Shown here in pieces: positions 55,570-64,000 of a stretch of DNA of 64,000 nt. The stretch's first letter is position 1; every line of letters starts with the position of its first letter. Origin of the DNA: Papaver somniferum. Lineage: Eukaryota > Streptophyta > Magnoliopsida > Ranunculales > Papaveraceae. Under the pieces are notes generated by a model. That model did no database searches and was not told where the DNA came from. It was given only the letters and a program-made list of their open reading frames with translations. The position numbers were made by a program, and so were the translations under genes. The DNA is taken from positions 17,285,116 to 17,349,115 of the forward strand of contig NW_020621603.1 of assembly GCF_003573695.1 (NCBI RefSeq). The letters run 5' to 3'.

Positions 55570-58500
55570 TGAAGCGAATATAGGTGACGTGAAGATTTTC
55601 ATCACTTGTGTTTATGGAGAAATTGACACTGATGAAAAAAATCAGACAATGGAATTATATTTCAGAAGCGGCCCAGCAAGTGAATAAGCCTTGGGTTCTG
55701 ATCGGTGACTTAAATATCGTTCTTGACCCAGATGAAAAGTAGGGGGAAATAAGTAAAAACTCTAGCAGCAAGACTATCATCATCCAGACAATCGATTACA
55801 TAGGACTACAAGATGCGGGATATGAAGGCGCTCCATTCACATGGTCAAACAACAGAAAAGGAGAAGCGAACATTTGCGAAAGAATTGACATAGCATTGAA
55901 CTCCTGTCTATGGTCTCAGAATTTCCCGGATACCTAGAGTTGGATCAGATAATACACCTATTTATTAGATACCAACCCTGAGAAATTGAAACTTCAAAAA
56001 CCTTTTGGATGTATTAGATCTTGGATCTCACACTCCACTCTACACGAGGTAGTCAAAGCATCCTGGGAATTACACTCCAATAACACAACAAATGCAAACA
56101 TCTCCTTGAAACTCCAACTCCTATATATCCTCAGATCTCTGCCAATGCAATTCGTAAATCTTTGGAAATATTCATAAAAATATTAAGAATTTAAATAATA
56201 AAATCGAGAGCACTCACAAATCCGGAAATATCTCCAGAGACATAGACAAGCTAAAAAATCTCCAAACAAAATTAGGAAAATGATACGAAATTAAAAACGA
56301 ACTATCAGCTATCTAGAGATAAATTCTTCAAGGAATATGACCAAAATATAGAATATTTTCATGTCACAGCCTCCAATAGGAAAAGAATAAATTCCATCAA
56401 TGCCCTTAGAGAACCTTCTGTCCTTTGGCTTTCGGATGGAGATCAAATCAATTCTCTTCTGGTAAACCACTTTACCCACATCGGTACTACCCAAATAAAC
56501 AATTGTATCTTTAATATATCCAGCATCATAAAGCCTTGTCTATCTGAAGTGGAAAACCTATCTCTCCTAGGAATCCCAACCAAAAATGAAATTTGGCTCA
56601 CATTATCCAATATGAATCATTGGGGCGCTCCAGGACCCGATGGATTTCAACCGGGTTTCTTCAAAGCTAACTGGGAAATTTTCGGTCCAGATAAACCACT
56701 CCTTCATTACTCTTATCCCAAAAATTTCAAATCCTCAAACTCCGGATGATTTCAGACCAATAAGTTTAAGTAACACCATCTACAAACTAATCTCAAAAAT
56801 TCTCGCGAATAGATTAGAGCCTATTCTTAACAAAATTATCTCTCCCAACCAATCAGCTTTCTTTCCGGGAAGACAAGTCACTGATAATATTATAATCGCC
56901 CATGAGCTCATCCATTCAATGAAAACTTCAAAAGCGAAAAAAGGATATATGTCCCTTAAATTAGATCTCTCTAAAGCGTTTGATAAAGTGGAGTGGAATT
57001 TTATCGAAAAGCCCTTCTTAGCTTTGGATTTGATGAAAAGTGGGTAGATCTCATACTAAAATGCATTTATACTACATCTTACTCAATCCTCCTCAACAGC
57101 TCCCCCGGGCCAAAATTTAAAACCTCAAGAGGATTAAGACAAGGAGACCCCCTATCTCCATACCTTTTTCTGATCTACATGGAAATTCTGTCTAGACTGC
57201 TAGAAAGTGTAATAGTGGAGAGAAAAATTTCCGGTCTCCGAATCAATAAAAATGCTCCATCAATTTCCCATCTCTTCTTCGCAGACGACTGTTTCCTATT
57301 CACAAAAGTTGGAAATCTTCTCGATGTTCTATCCCTATTCGAGGATATAACAGGACAAATGATAAACCTATAAAATCCAGTGTCTATTTTAGCCCAAAAA
57401 TCCATCCTAAACATGGAAAAATAATAGCCATAATTCTTAAAGTCCCCGCGATGACAAAAAATGACAGATACCTCGGAACTCCACTATTTTTTGATAAAAA
57501 TAGGAAAGCAAATTTTGAGCCGCTTCTGCAAAAATATTACTCCACTCTGCAAGGCTGGAAATCCAAACTCCTATCTCAAGCGGGGAGGACAGTTCTGATA
57601 AAATCTATCCTTCAAGGTTTCCCAACGTACCAAATACAAGTACTTGCCCTACTGAAAGAAACCTTGAATCAATTGGACCGTACCTAAAGAAATTTATGGT
57701 GGAATAAAGAAGGGAAAAAATGACAAGGAGGATTCATCAGATCTTGGAAGTACATCTGCAAGCCTATCGCTCAAGGTGGTTTATGTATTAAAAACCCTCA
57801 CCAATTTAATGTAGCGCTTCTCATTAAACTAGCCAGCTGATTAATATTAGAAAAAGACCAACTATGGGAAAAAATACTCAAAGCGAAATATTTCCCAAAT
57901 TCTCACCCTATGGAAGCTTCTAAAGTTTATAAATTATCATGGATTTGGACGACCATCTGAAAAGGTCTAGATTTAATTAAGGGAAACTTCGTCTGGCAAG
58001 TTAAGAATGGAATATCAGTTAAAATATGGGAAGACAGATGGATTCCAAACTCGAAAATAATACCGCAACCACAAGACTTGCAGGATACATCCGCAAAAAT
58101 AGTTCAAGAGCTCATAACTGAAGAAAACAAATAGGATCAAGGAAAACTTGACAGTTTCTTTAACCCAGAGGTTAGAAAGAAAATTCAAGCCATAACTCCA
58201 AGAAGACAAGAAGAAGACAAAATCCGATGGTTACACCATCACTCGGGAATTTTCTCGGCCAAAAACATTTATAATTTCTTGGCTAATCAAGCTCAAGAAG
58301 ATGATGAATCGTTGATAGATTTTCCATGGAAAAATATATGGAAAATTCAAGCAATTCCAAGAATTAAACTGTTTGTTTGGAAGCTAGCTCAAAAAGCTTT
58401 GCCTACCTCTTCGAGACTAGGGGCACATAACCCGGAGATTGATCCAAACTGCCAACTGTGCAATTCTCAAGTTCAGAAAACCGAGATCATCTATTCGGAT

Positions 58501-58888
58501 CTTGCCCTTTCGATAGAGCTATTTGGTTCAGCTGTTCGCTAGGAAATTTAACTTCTTCAGCTAATATGGATCCGATTAGATCATGGGTTAAGGGGTGGCT
58601 TTTAAATCCAGATTTGGATAATTTGGTAGGAAAAATCTCAACCATATTATGGTTCATCTGGAAATACAGATGCTCGGTTGTTTTTGAAAAATAAACCCAG
58701 ATCCGATGAAACTAATAGACCAGATCAACAGATTTCTGCAGTCCATCCCTCAAAAGAATAAAAGAGAGGGAATGGATAAAAATCAGTTAATAATGATCAA
58801 TACCAAATGGTCAGATATAAACACAGACTGGATAATTTTCAATGATGCTTTCTTCAATAAAGAAGACCTTTCAATGGGATACGCTCAC
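55570..58888 (+). mobile_element. LINE (L1-type), 5'-truncated and cut by an LTR element
   Basis: Starts in the endonuclease, covers reverse transcriptase and the zf-RVT region, and is interrupted at 58,888 in the first strand of RNase H by the LTR element starting at 58,889. The missing RNase H and tail should lie beyond the window's right end, after that element. Confidence 0.85.
55570..58888 (+). pseudogene. LINE ORF2 (endonuclease to RNase H start)
   Basis: Endonuclease: IFITCVYGEI, then IGDLNIVLDPDEK (about 55,701-55,740) and YEGAPFTWSNNRKGEANICER. Reverse transcriptase: NHWGAPGPDGFQPGFF (56,616), PDDFRPISLSNTIYKLISKI, LKLDLSKAFDKVEWNF (56,958-57,005), GLRQGDPLSPYLF and SHLFFADDCFLF (57,268-57,303, active site intact). 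Then LQGWKSKLLSQAGRTVLIKS and zf-RVT CQLCNSQVQ (58,452-58,478). Last codons IIFNDAFFNKEDLSMGYA are the first RNase H strand with its Asp. Stops at several points. Confidence 0.88.
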
Positions 58889-59049
58889 TGTTGATGGTGG
58901 TATTTAGACAAGGGGTAAAATCATAAAACCTTACGCATAGCATGACGTCACCGGTGACGCTAAACACATTTAATAGAACATTTAATGCAATTATTTAAAA
59001 AATTACCAGGGTATCTTTTTTCAAATGCTAAACTAGGGTTTCGACACAG

Positions 59050-59195
59050 AAAAACCTAAGCCGCACAATCGCTGCGCATCATGGCAACTATGCCAAAACC
59101 AAAGCCGCACACATCATGGAAACCATGCCAAAACCAAGTCGCACAATCGCTGCGCATCATGGCAACCATGCCAAAACCAAGTCGCACAATCATGG
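59050..59195 (+). repeat. ~40-bp tandem repeats in the LTR
   Basis: Units with CGCACAATCGCTGCGCATCA, TGGCAACCATGCCAAAACC and related phrases, three or four copies. The same array, with more copies, is in the 3' LTR at 63,795-64,000. Confidence 0.8.
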
Positions 59196-59870
59196 CGCCA
59201 CACGCGCCATTGGCCCATGCCAAGCGACGCTTGCGACGTAGCATGCCAAGTCGTGCAAACCTAGGGCCAAGCCGCCACACGCGCCATTGGCACATGCCAA
59301 GCGACGCTTGCGACCTAGCATGCCAAGTCGTGCAAACCTAGGGCCAAGCCGCCACACGCGCCATTGGCACATGCCAAGCGGCGCTTGCGACCTAGCATGC
59401 CAAGCCGTGCAAACCTAAGGCCAAGCCGCCACACGCGCCATTCGCACATGCCAAGCGATGCTTGCGACCTAGCATGCCAAGTCGTGCAAACCTAGGGCGA
59501 AGCCTCCACACGCGCCATTGGCACATACCAAGCGATGCTTGCGACCTAGCATGCCAAGTAGGGCAAACCTAGGGCCAAGTCGCCACACGCACCATAGGCA
59601 CATGCCAAGCGACGCTTGCAACCTAGCATGCCAAGCCGTGCAAACCTAGTGCCAAGCCGCCACACGCGCCATTGGCATATGCCAAGCGACTCTTGCAACC
59701 TAGCATGCTAAGCCGTGCAAACCTAGGGCCAAAGCCGCTAGCGCGCCATTGGCACATGCCATGCAACACTTGCATTTTGGCATTACCACTTGCACCCGAT
59801 GTGCAACCTACAGCCAAGGCGTCCCGCACAAGCCATTAGCACATGCCGTGCAACCCTTGCACTTTGGCAT
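59190..59870 (+). repeat. 77-bp minisatellite in the LTR, about 9 units
   Basis: CTTGCGACCTAGCATGCC recurs at 59,230, 59,307, 59,384, 59,461, 59,538, 59,615 and 59,692 at an exact 77-base period. Two decayed units follow (59,769 and 59,856). Each unit also has GCCACACGCGCCATTGGCAC. GC-rich and CpG-rich, unlike its surroundings. Confidence 0.95.
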
Positions 59871-60269
59871 GCCGCGCCTACGTCAAAGGCCACGATTTCT
59901 CTTAAGATGCGAAATCTCGACCGTCGAAGGTCGCCACTGAGCCGGCACATCTCTCAAGATCAACTTGTCAAACACCAGCGACATGCTACACGTGTTCCAC
60001 AAAAACACTCGATACATCAATACATGTCACAAACTGGGGGATGCTCTTTAGGGATTTGGTTTGGCGGTATACAGCGTGCGGCATACACAAATGCCCGTTT
60101 CAAGACAGTGTATTAAGAATAAAACGGTTAGTAAATGCATGAAGTAATGGTGAAATTCTCTTTCATTATGGAACATCAATTCCATCAATACCAGGCGTTA
60201 CCACCTCTTCCCATTTAACTCATCTGTTTCTTTTTCTTACGAGGCCAGAGTACGTTTCACTTAGACTTG

Positions 60270-60277
60270 TATAAATA
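60270..60277 (+). promoter_or_regulatory. TATA box of the LTR promoter
   Basis: TATAAATA within ACTTGTATAAATAGGTC, placed late in the LTR as expected for the U3/R border. Confidence 0.7.
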
Positions 60278-60640
60278 GGTCTTACCTATTTCCACCAAGA
60301 CAACAAGTTTTTGGTCAGGAGAAATACAATACTCAGAAAGGCAACTTTGCTATCTTTCCCAAAAGCTTTCACCTTCTTATACAATTCAAGTAATACTCTT
60401 CCAGAACTGTTCTGGTCTCAACACTCTCTTCTCTTCCCTCCCTAAACCACCCCTTCTCCTTCTATTTGTGACCGAAGAAATCCGGAAAGACCATTTCTTG
60501 GTTTAGGCCGGAGTTGTACAGATTGATCTCTCGAATCTAAAGTACCCCCGTGCAGTACATTTTTTTAGGGTTTAGATTTGTTTCTCACTCACTTACCGGA
60601 ATTACCAAAATCGGCAGAAACGATTTTCACCCAAAACAAT

Positions 60641-60657
60641 TGGCGACCACAGTGGGA
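60641..60657 (+). other. Primer-binding site of the LTR element
   Basis: TGGCGACCACAGTGGGA, two bases after the LTR. It begins TGG (complement of tRNA CCA). It looks like TGGCGAC-type sites used by Tat/Ogre elements, thought to pair with Arg tRNA. Confidence 0.7.
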
Positions 60658-61216
60658 GATTGATCTTTCGGTTACAATGCCAGTTTTCAATCCTTGATCT
60701 CATACTTCGATCCAGACCTCAGGACGGAGAAAACAAGCGATTTGTTCTTGGATCTATAACTCGATTACCAGACAACCTGGTTACCAGCCGTGATCTGCAA
60801 AGAGATGGCTGGGGACTTCACATGAAGCTCCAAAGCGACTGGGGACTTTCCGCAGTCACGACAATACTGCATACAAAGCCGGTTTTACACGGGAAGGATC
60901 TTGTTTTCATCAGAAGACCCAGAAAACTGAGTAAGTCTAGACTGGACGGAATATACGATTTATTCTTTTAGGTTATCGATAAAACCATCATCCTATTTCA
61001 TCTTATGCTAACTAGCGGCACACACTTTCACGAAATCAATATCGTCAAGTTATAATCAGAACAATACCATTAAAACCGTTCATTTCAAAAAATAATCCGG
61101 TATTCTCAAAAAATACCAACTGTCTATCAAAAATCATTCAAACTTCAAACCGGACACCCTGTGTGCCTTTCAAAAAAAAAACCTAAGCGAAAGTTTGAAA
61201 AAAGACAGAGAAACAT
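60658..61216. other. Element interior, plus strand, no gag-pol seen
   Basis: An open plus frame (60,660-60,971) has no capsid-like features. The phrase CTGGGGACTT occurs twice (about 60,809 and 60,840). Probably leader or packaging sequence. Confidence 0.45.
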
Positions 61217-62816
61217 TCAGGGAAAGTTTTCCAACAGGGGTCTGATCTTCTTGGAGAAACCCACCCTTGCATCTTCGAGACCCGCTCTTTTCAGAGTCAA
61301 CGTCTTGGAAATTTCTTCGATTTCTGCCTCCTGTTGTGCAATTTCATCCGCAGAAAGACTTTCGATTACTACGGTTTTCAATTTCTGGATCTCAGCGAAG
61401 CCCTTAAAGAACCATGGAACGTTGAAATCGTTCTCTACACACATATCATGATGATACTTCTAACTGGTGATAATGTCCTCAGAAACAGTATGGTCAGTCA
61501 CCTCGCACATGTCCTCGACTGAAGACAGGATTTCTTCCAAACACTTGACCAGTTAGAATCAACTGGTGATCTTCCTGGGCGTGGCAATGTGTCCATGTCT
61601 TTCCCATATCTTGGTATACAACACCTCGTACTTAGCTAGCACATTGAAGCCGCCGACCAGCACATGACTTGGGTAAGGAACCAAGTACGGGGGATCGAAA
61701 GGGGCACCTGCAACCAGACCCACGACTGGTGAAGGGTTCTCTCCCACGCTTTCATTAACGGTCATCAGAACATCCTCCACTGTTCGAGTCGTGTCCATTC
61801 TCTTCATTTGATCAAATTCCATCTCCAACCCGCCAGTAGCAGTCACAGCTTGAGGAAAATCTTCACGAACCTCTATCTCAGAATTGTCTCCAGAATCAGA
61901 CCCTTTCTCAGATCCTTCCTGCAATCTTGAGTTAGACGTTTTTCTTCGAAAAAAAAAAGAAGAAGAGAAGGAAAAAAACGTGTGCAAGACTTACCAAACC
62001 ACTTCCCGAAGAAGATCCAGTGCCGCTGTCAGAAGAACTGCCTTCATCTTCTGAACTCTTCTCTTTCTCTGACTGTTCCCTATCACAAGAGGGCTCAACA
62101 CTGCCGACCTCTTTTGAAAGAGTTGTTTTCTCCTGACGACGAGCAAGTGCAGTAAAGGCGTTAACACTACCAAAACCCTGGTGGAAACAAGATACAAATA
62201 TTCAGAAACGAAATAAAAATCTACACATTTTAGTTGAACCAACAAAGAGGCAACACCTACCTGAGTTGAAAAACACGGGAGTCGTCGGGTCTGTAAAAAC
62301 CGACCAGAATCCACCAGCGCGGTTCTTCGTCCTCTGTTCCTTCACCTGGGGACTGTCCATATTACCAGGAGATTTTTGCTTAGTTGCAGGAGGATTTCTC
62401 AACATTGGATGCTTTGCCAAAACCTCAGGAGTGGGTCTACAACGGGCATTCGCCACCATATGGTTCACAAAACCCCGGATAGTAAGGAACTCATCTTGCC
62501 AGAACTCACTATACTTGAAAGTCGTCGAAGGAACTTTTTCCGAAGGCAAGAAGGGTAGACGCGTACCCGGTTCAAGAACGCTGGCATTAAGAGCAACAAA
62601 CAACGAATTCTTAGGAACAACCGGCTGACGAGCAAGAGGGAACCCTTGGTCGAAACCCATGTGACGAGCAACACGATCAATATTATAAGAAGCTACTTGG
62701 AACGATCCCCTAAAGAAAGACGTCATATAATTGGGCATGCAACTCCGCATAAACAAATCTTCACCAGCACTCAGGTTATCTTCGGAAAGCAAAGCCATAT
62801 TCACCGTAGTATTCAT
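61217..62816 (-). CDS. Plant mobile domain (PMD)-like gene, antisense inside the LTR element
   Basis: ATG at 62,814-62,816. Exon 1 (62,261-62,816) has SAGEDLFMRSCMPNYMTSFF and YNIDRVARHMGFDQGFP, the R-V-A-R-x-x-G-x-D-Q-x-x-P signature of PMD proteins. Exon 2 (61,995-62,177, Ser/Glu-rich) and exon 3 (61,559-61,918, with KYEVLYTKIWERHGHIAT) join by GTAAGT...TTGCAG in phase 0. The exon 1/2 junction (GTAGGT...CCACCAG) is one base out of phase, so it has an indel or another site. After the TGA at 61,559 the same frame continues past a TAA and a TAG into a coiled coil (SADEIAQQEAEIEEI, to 61,217), so the ancestral protein was longer. PMDs occur in MAIN/MAIL proteins acting in silencing and are known to travel in gypsy and MuDR elements. 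Recently functional or nearly so. Confidence 0.65.
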
Positions 62817-63068
62817 GACGAAAAGTCTATGGGTTCATAAGAATCACGCTTATGAATCGATTCTACGAGGACATGGAAGAACAATATTTTCTATGGGTTC
62901 ATACGAAACGTATATACAGCTAGAGTTTTCGTACTGACACACAAAAATATATAAAGAGTTAAAGAAGAAGCATCGGAAGACATACCTAGAATGCTGACTC
63001 TCCTTGTCACTCTGCCGCTAACACGAAGGTATGGAAGATCAAAGGTGCAAGATAAAAGGAGAACACCC

Positions 63069-63076
63069 TTTTTATA
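63069..63076 (-). promoter_or_regulatory. TATA box of the antisense PMD-like gene
   Basis: TATAAAAA on the minus strand within ACATATAAAAAGG, about 255 bases upstream of the ATG. It suggests that the antisense gene has its own promoter inside the element. Confidence 0.55.
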
Positions 63077-63094
63077 TGTATAGGCGTGATAATT

Positions 63095-63618
63095 GAGGGG
63101 ACTTCGAATAGGGAAAGGATTCCCTTTTCAAAGCCGTGCGTGGAGAAAGGCAGTCGGGAACGCAATAGCAAGCTTGGCCACTTCCAAAAATTCACGCACC
63201 CTCCTTGCTAGCACCGGTCCCACCAAGCACTCCATCCGCGCCAGCTTCCCAATCCGCGCCAACTGCCAATCCGCGCCACACCATGCTTTCCAACACCATG
63301 CTTTACAACGCCATGTTCTGCCAAACGGCTCGCGCCCATTCCAGGCTCATTAATACTGACAAGTCCCTTTCACACCCAGTCTATACTAGCATCTTCGCCT
63401 CGCGCTCCAAAGCCTGGCCACAAAGACATATAAACGACTGGGATTTATACAAAGCTATCAGACGCAAGGATTGTGAATTCTACTTACATCTCGAAAAAGA
63501 TCATACAAGTCTCCTTAGCCCTTTTTCACGACTTACTGTCTCAGTTCTATCCTCGTCTGTCACCATCTTATGCTTACCTTGCAACAAGGCCCATGTTCCA
63601 AGTTAAGCAGGGGACTTA
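63095..63618. other. Element interior between PMD promoter and 3' LTR
   Basis: C-rich, with short repeats (CAATCCGCGCCA three times, AACACCATGCTTT-like twice, 63,230-63,320). The purine tract next to the 3' LTR is at its right end. No gene recognised. Confidence 0.5.
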
Positions 63619-63619
63619 A

Positions 63620-64000
63620 TGTTGATGGTGGTTTTTAGACAAGGGGTAAAATCGTAAAATCTTACGCATAGCATGACGTCACCGGTAACACTAAACACAT
63701 TTATTAGAACATTTAATGCACTTATGTAAAAAATTACCAGGGTATCTTTTTTCAAATGCTAAACTAGGGTTTCGACACACAAAACCCTAACCCGCACAAT
63801 CGTTGCGCATCATGGCAATTATGCCAATACCTAAGCCGCACAATCGCTGCGCATTATGGCAACCATGCCAAAACCAAGCCGCACAATCGTTGCGCATCAT
63901 GGCAACTATGCCAAAACCAAAGCCGCACAATCGCTGCGCATCATGGCAACCAAGCCAAAACCAAGCCGCACAATCTCTGCGCATCATAACAACCATGCCA
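63620..64000 (+). repeat. 3' LTR, first 381 bp (continues outside)
   Basis: TGTTGATGGTGG onward repeats the 5' LTR start, with scattered differences (GTATTTAGAC against GTTTTTAGAC). It then enters the ~40-bp CGCACAATCG array, with about five copies before the window ends. Confidence 0.9.

Larger units (their letters stand above)
58889..60638 (+). repeat. 5' LTR, 1,750 bp
   Basis: The first ~170 bases match 63,620-63,790 with few changes, including GACAAGGGGTAAAATC and CTTACGCATAGCATGACGTC. The middle is tandem repeats. TATA box TATAAATA is at 60,270-60,277 and a leader of about 360 bases follows to the LTR end. Confidence 0.88.
58889..64000 (+). mobile_element. Non-autonomous LTR retrotransposon with antisense PMD-like gene
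   Basis: 5' LTR 58,889-60,638 starts TGTTGATGGTGG and ends AAAACA. Two bases later TGGCGACCACAGTGGGA forms the primer-binding site. A purine-rich tract (AAGCAGGGGACTTAA, about 63,605-63,619) precedes the 3' LTR at 63,620, which runs off the window. The interior is only about 3.0 kb, with no capsid, protease, integrase or reverse transcriptase seen. It holds a minus-strand, intron-containing gene instead. Long LTR and this style of primer site suggest the Ty3/gypsy Tat/Ogre side, but that is inference. Confidence 0.85.

Noticed and set aside
59056..59829. Minus-strand open frames rich in Cys, Trp, Arg (repeated LGPRFARLGMLG-type phrases)
   Set aside because: They are the translation of the 77-bp and ~40-bp tandem arrays. 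Because 77 is not a multiple of 3, frames change each unit, and no start or family fits.
61991..62314. Basic minus-strand frame overlapping PMD exon 2
   Set aside because: It reads through the intron in another frame. The Ser/Glu-rich frame joins exon 3 in phase and is the likely one.
62266..62628. Plus-strand 120-codon frame opposite the PMD-like exon
   Set aside because: Shadow of the minus-strand gene; the minus frame has the signature, introns and composition.
63787..63996. Minus-strand frame of repeated GCHDAQRLCG-like units
   Set aside because: Translation of the ~40-bp array in the 3' LTR, not a protein.
1..64000. tRNA, rRNA, CRISPR, bacterial operon or viral features
   Set aside because: No cloverleaf, rRNA core, spaced identical repeats or phage/virus genes seen. 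The retroelements are ordinary plant copia, LINE and gypsy-like types.

Overview
This is plant nuclear DNA. It is AT-rich, has GT-AG introns, TATA boxes and plant-only gene families (PPR, B3, DUF247, plant mobile domain), and is packed with nested transposable elements. It looks like an intergenic region of a large eudicot genome. The species cannot be fixed from the sequence. There are no rRNA, tRNA or CRISPR features and nothing bacterial.

Left third (1-26.8 kb): a degraded LINE (1-2.6 kb) is followed by the first of three copies of a ~0.9 kb repeat (2.6, 13.7 and 17.7 kb). A broken minus-strand gene lies at 4.4-4.8 kb. A long LINE with both ORFs recognisable runs from 5.4 to 11.26 kb. A 2.2-kb Mutator-like element with almost identical 126-bp terminal inverted repeats follows; it encodes only the DNA-binding half of a transposase. 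Then come a dead kinase-family fragment (14.9-15.65 kb), a DUF247 gene lacking its C-terminus (18.9-19.8 kb), an array of TGCATAAC/GTTATGCA palindromes (23.6-24.1 kb) and three hAT-type non-autonomous elements with 8-bp target duplications (20.1, 24.8, 26.1 kb).

Middle (27.6-45.3 kb): a young Ty1/copia element (27,610-32,031) has lost the end of RNase H and most of its 3' LTR through a deletion. It is followed by a PPR pseudogene, an inverted duplication of the end of a B3-domain gene with two foldback hairpins at its centre, and a spliced gene for an RNase H-like protein that lacks the usual catalytic acids. A possible mitochondrial-targeting first exon comes next, cut off by a 5'-truncated LINE. 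The best intact host gene is a four-exon, 506-codon coiled-coil protein on the minus strand (40,348-44,450).

Right third (45.3-64 kb): an old minus-strand Ty1/copia element with both LTRs (45,352-52,263), LINE remnants, and a LINE (55.6-58.9 kb) cut in its RNase H domain by an LTR element. That element starts at 58,889 and its 3' LTR runs off the window. It has a 1,750-bp LTR carrying a 77-bp tandem array and a TGG-starting primer-binding site. Its ~3-kb interior has no visible gag-pol. Instead it holds an antisense, intron-containing gene resembling plant mobile domain (PMD) proteins. I consider this the most interesting system in the window.

The genes do not form a pathway. The window records repeated insertion into, and truncation of, host gene fragments around one or two surviving genes.
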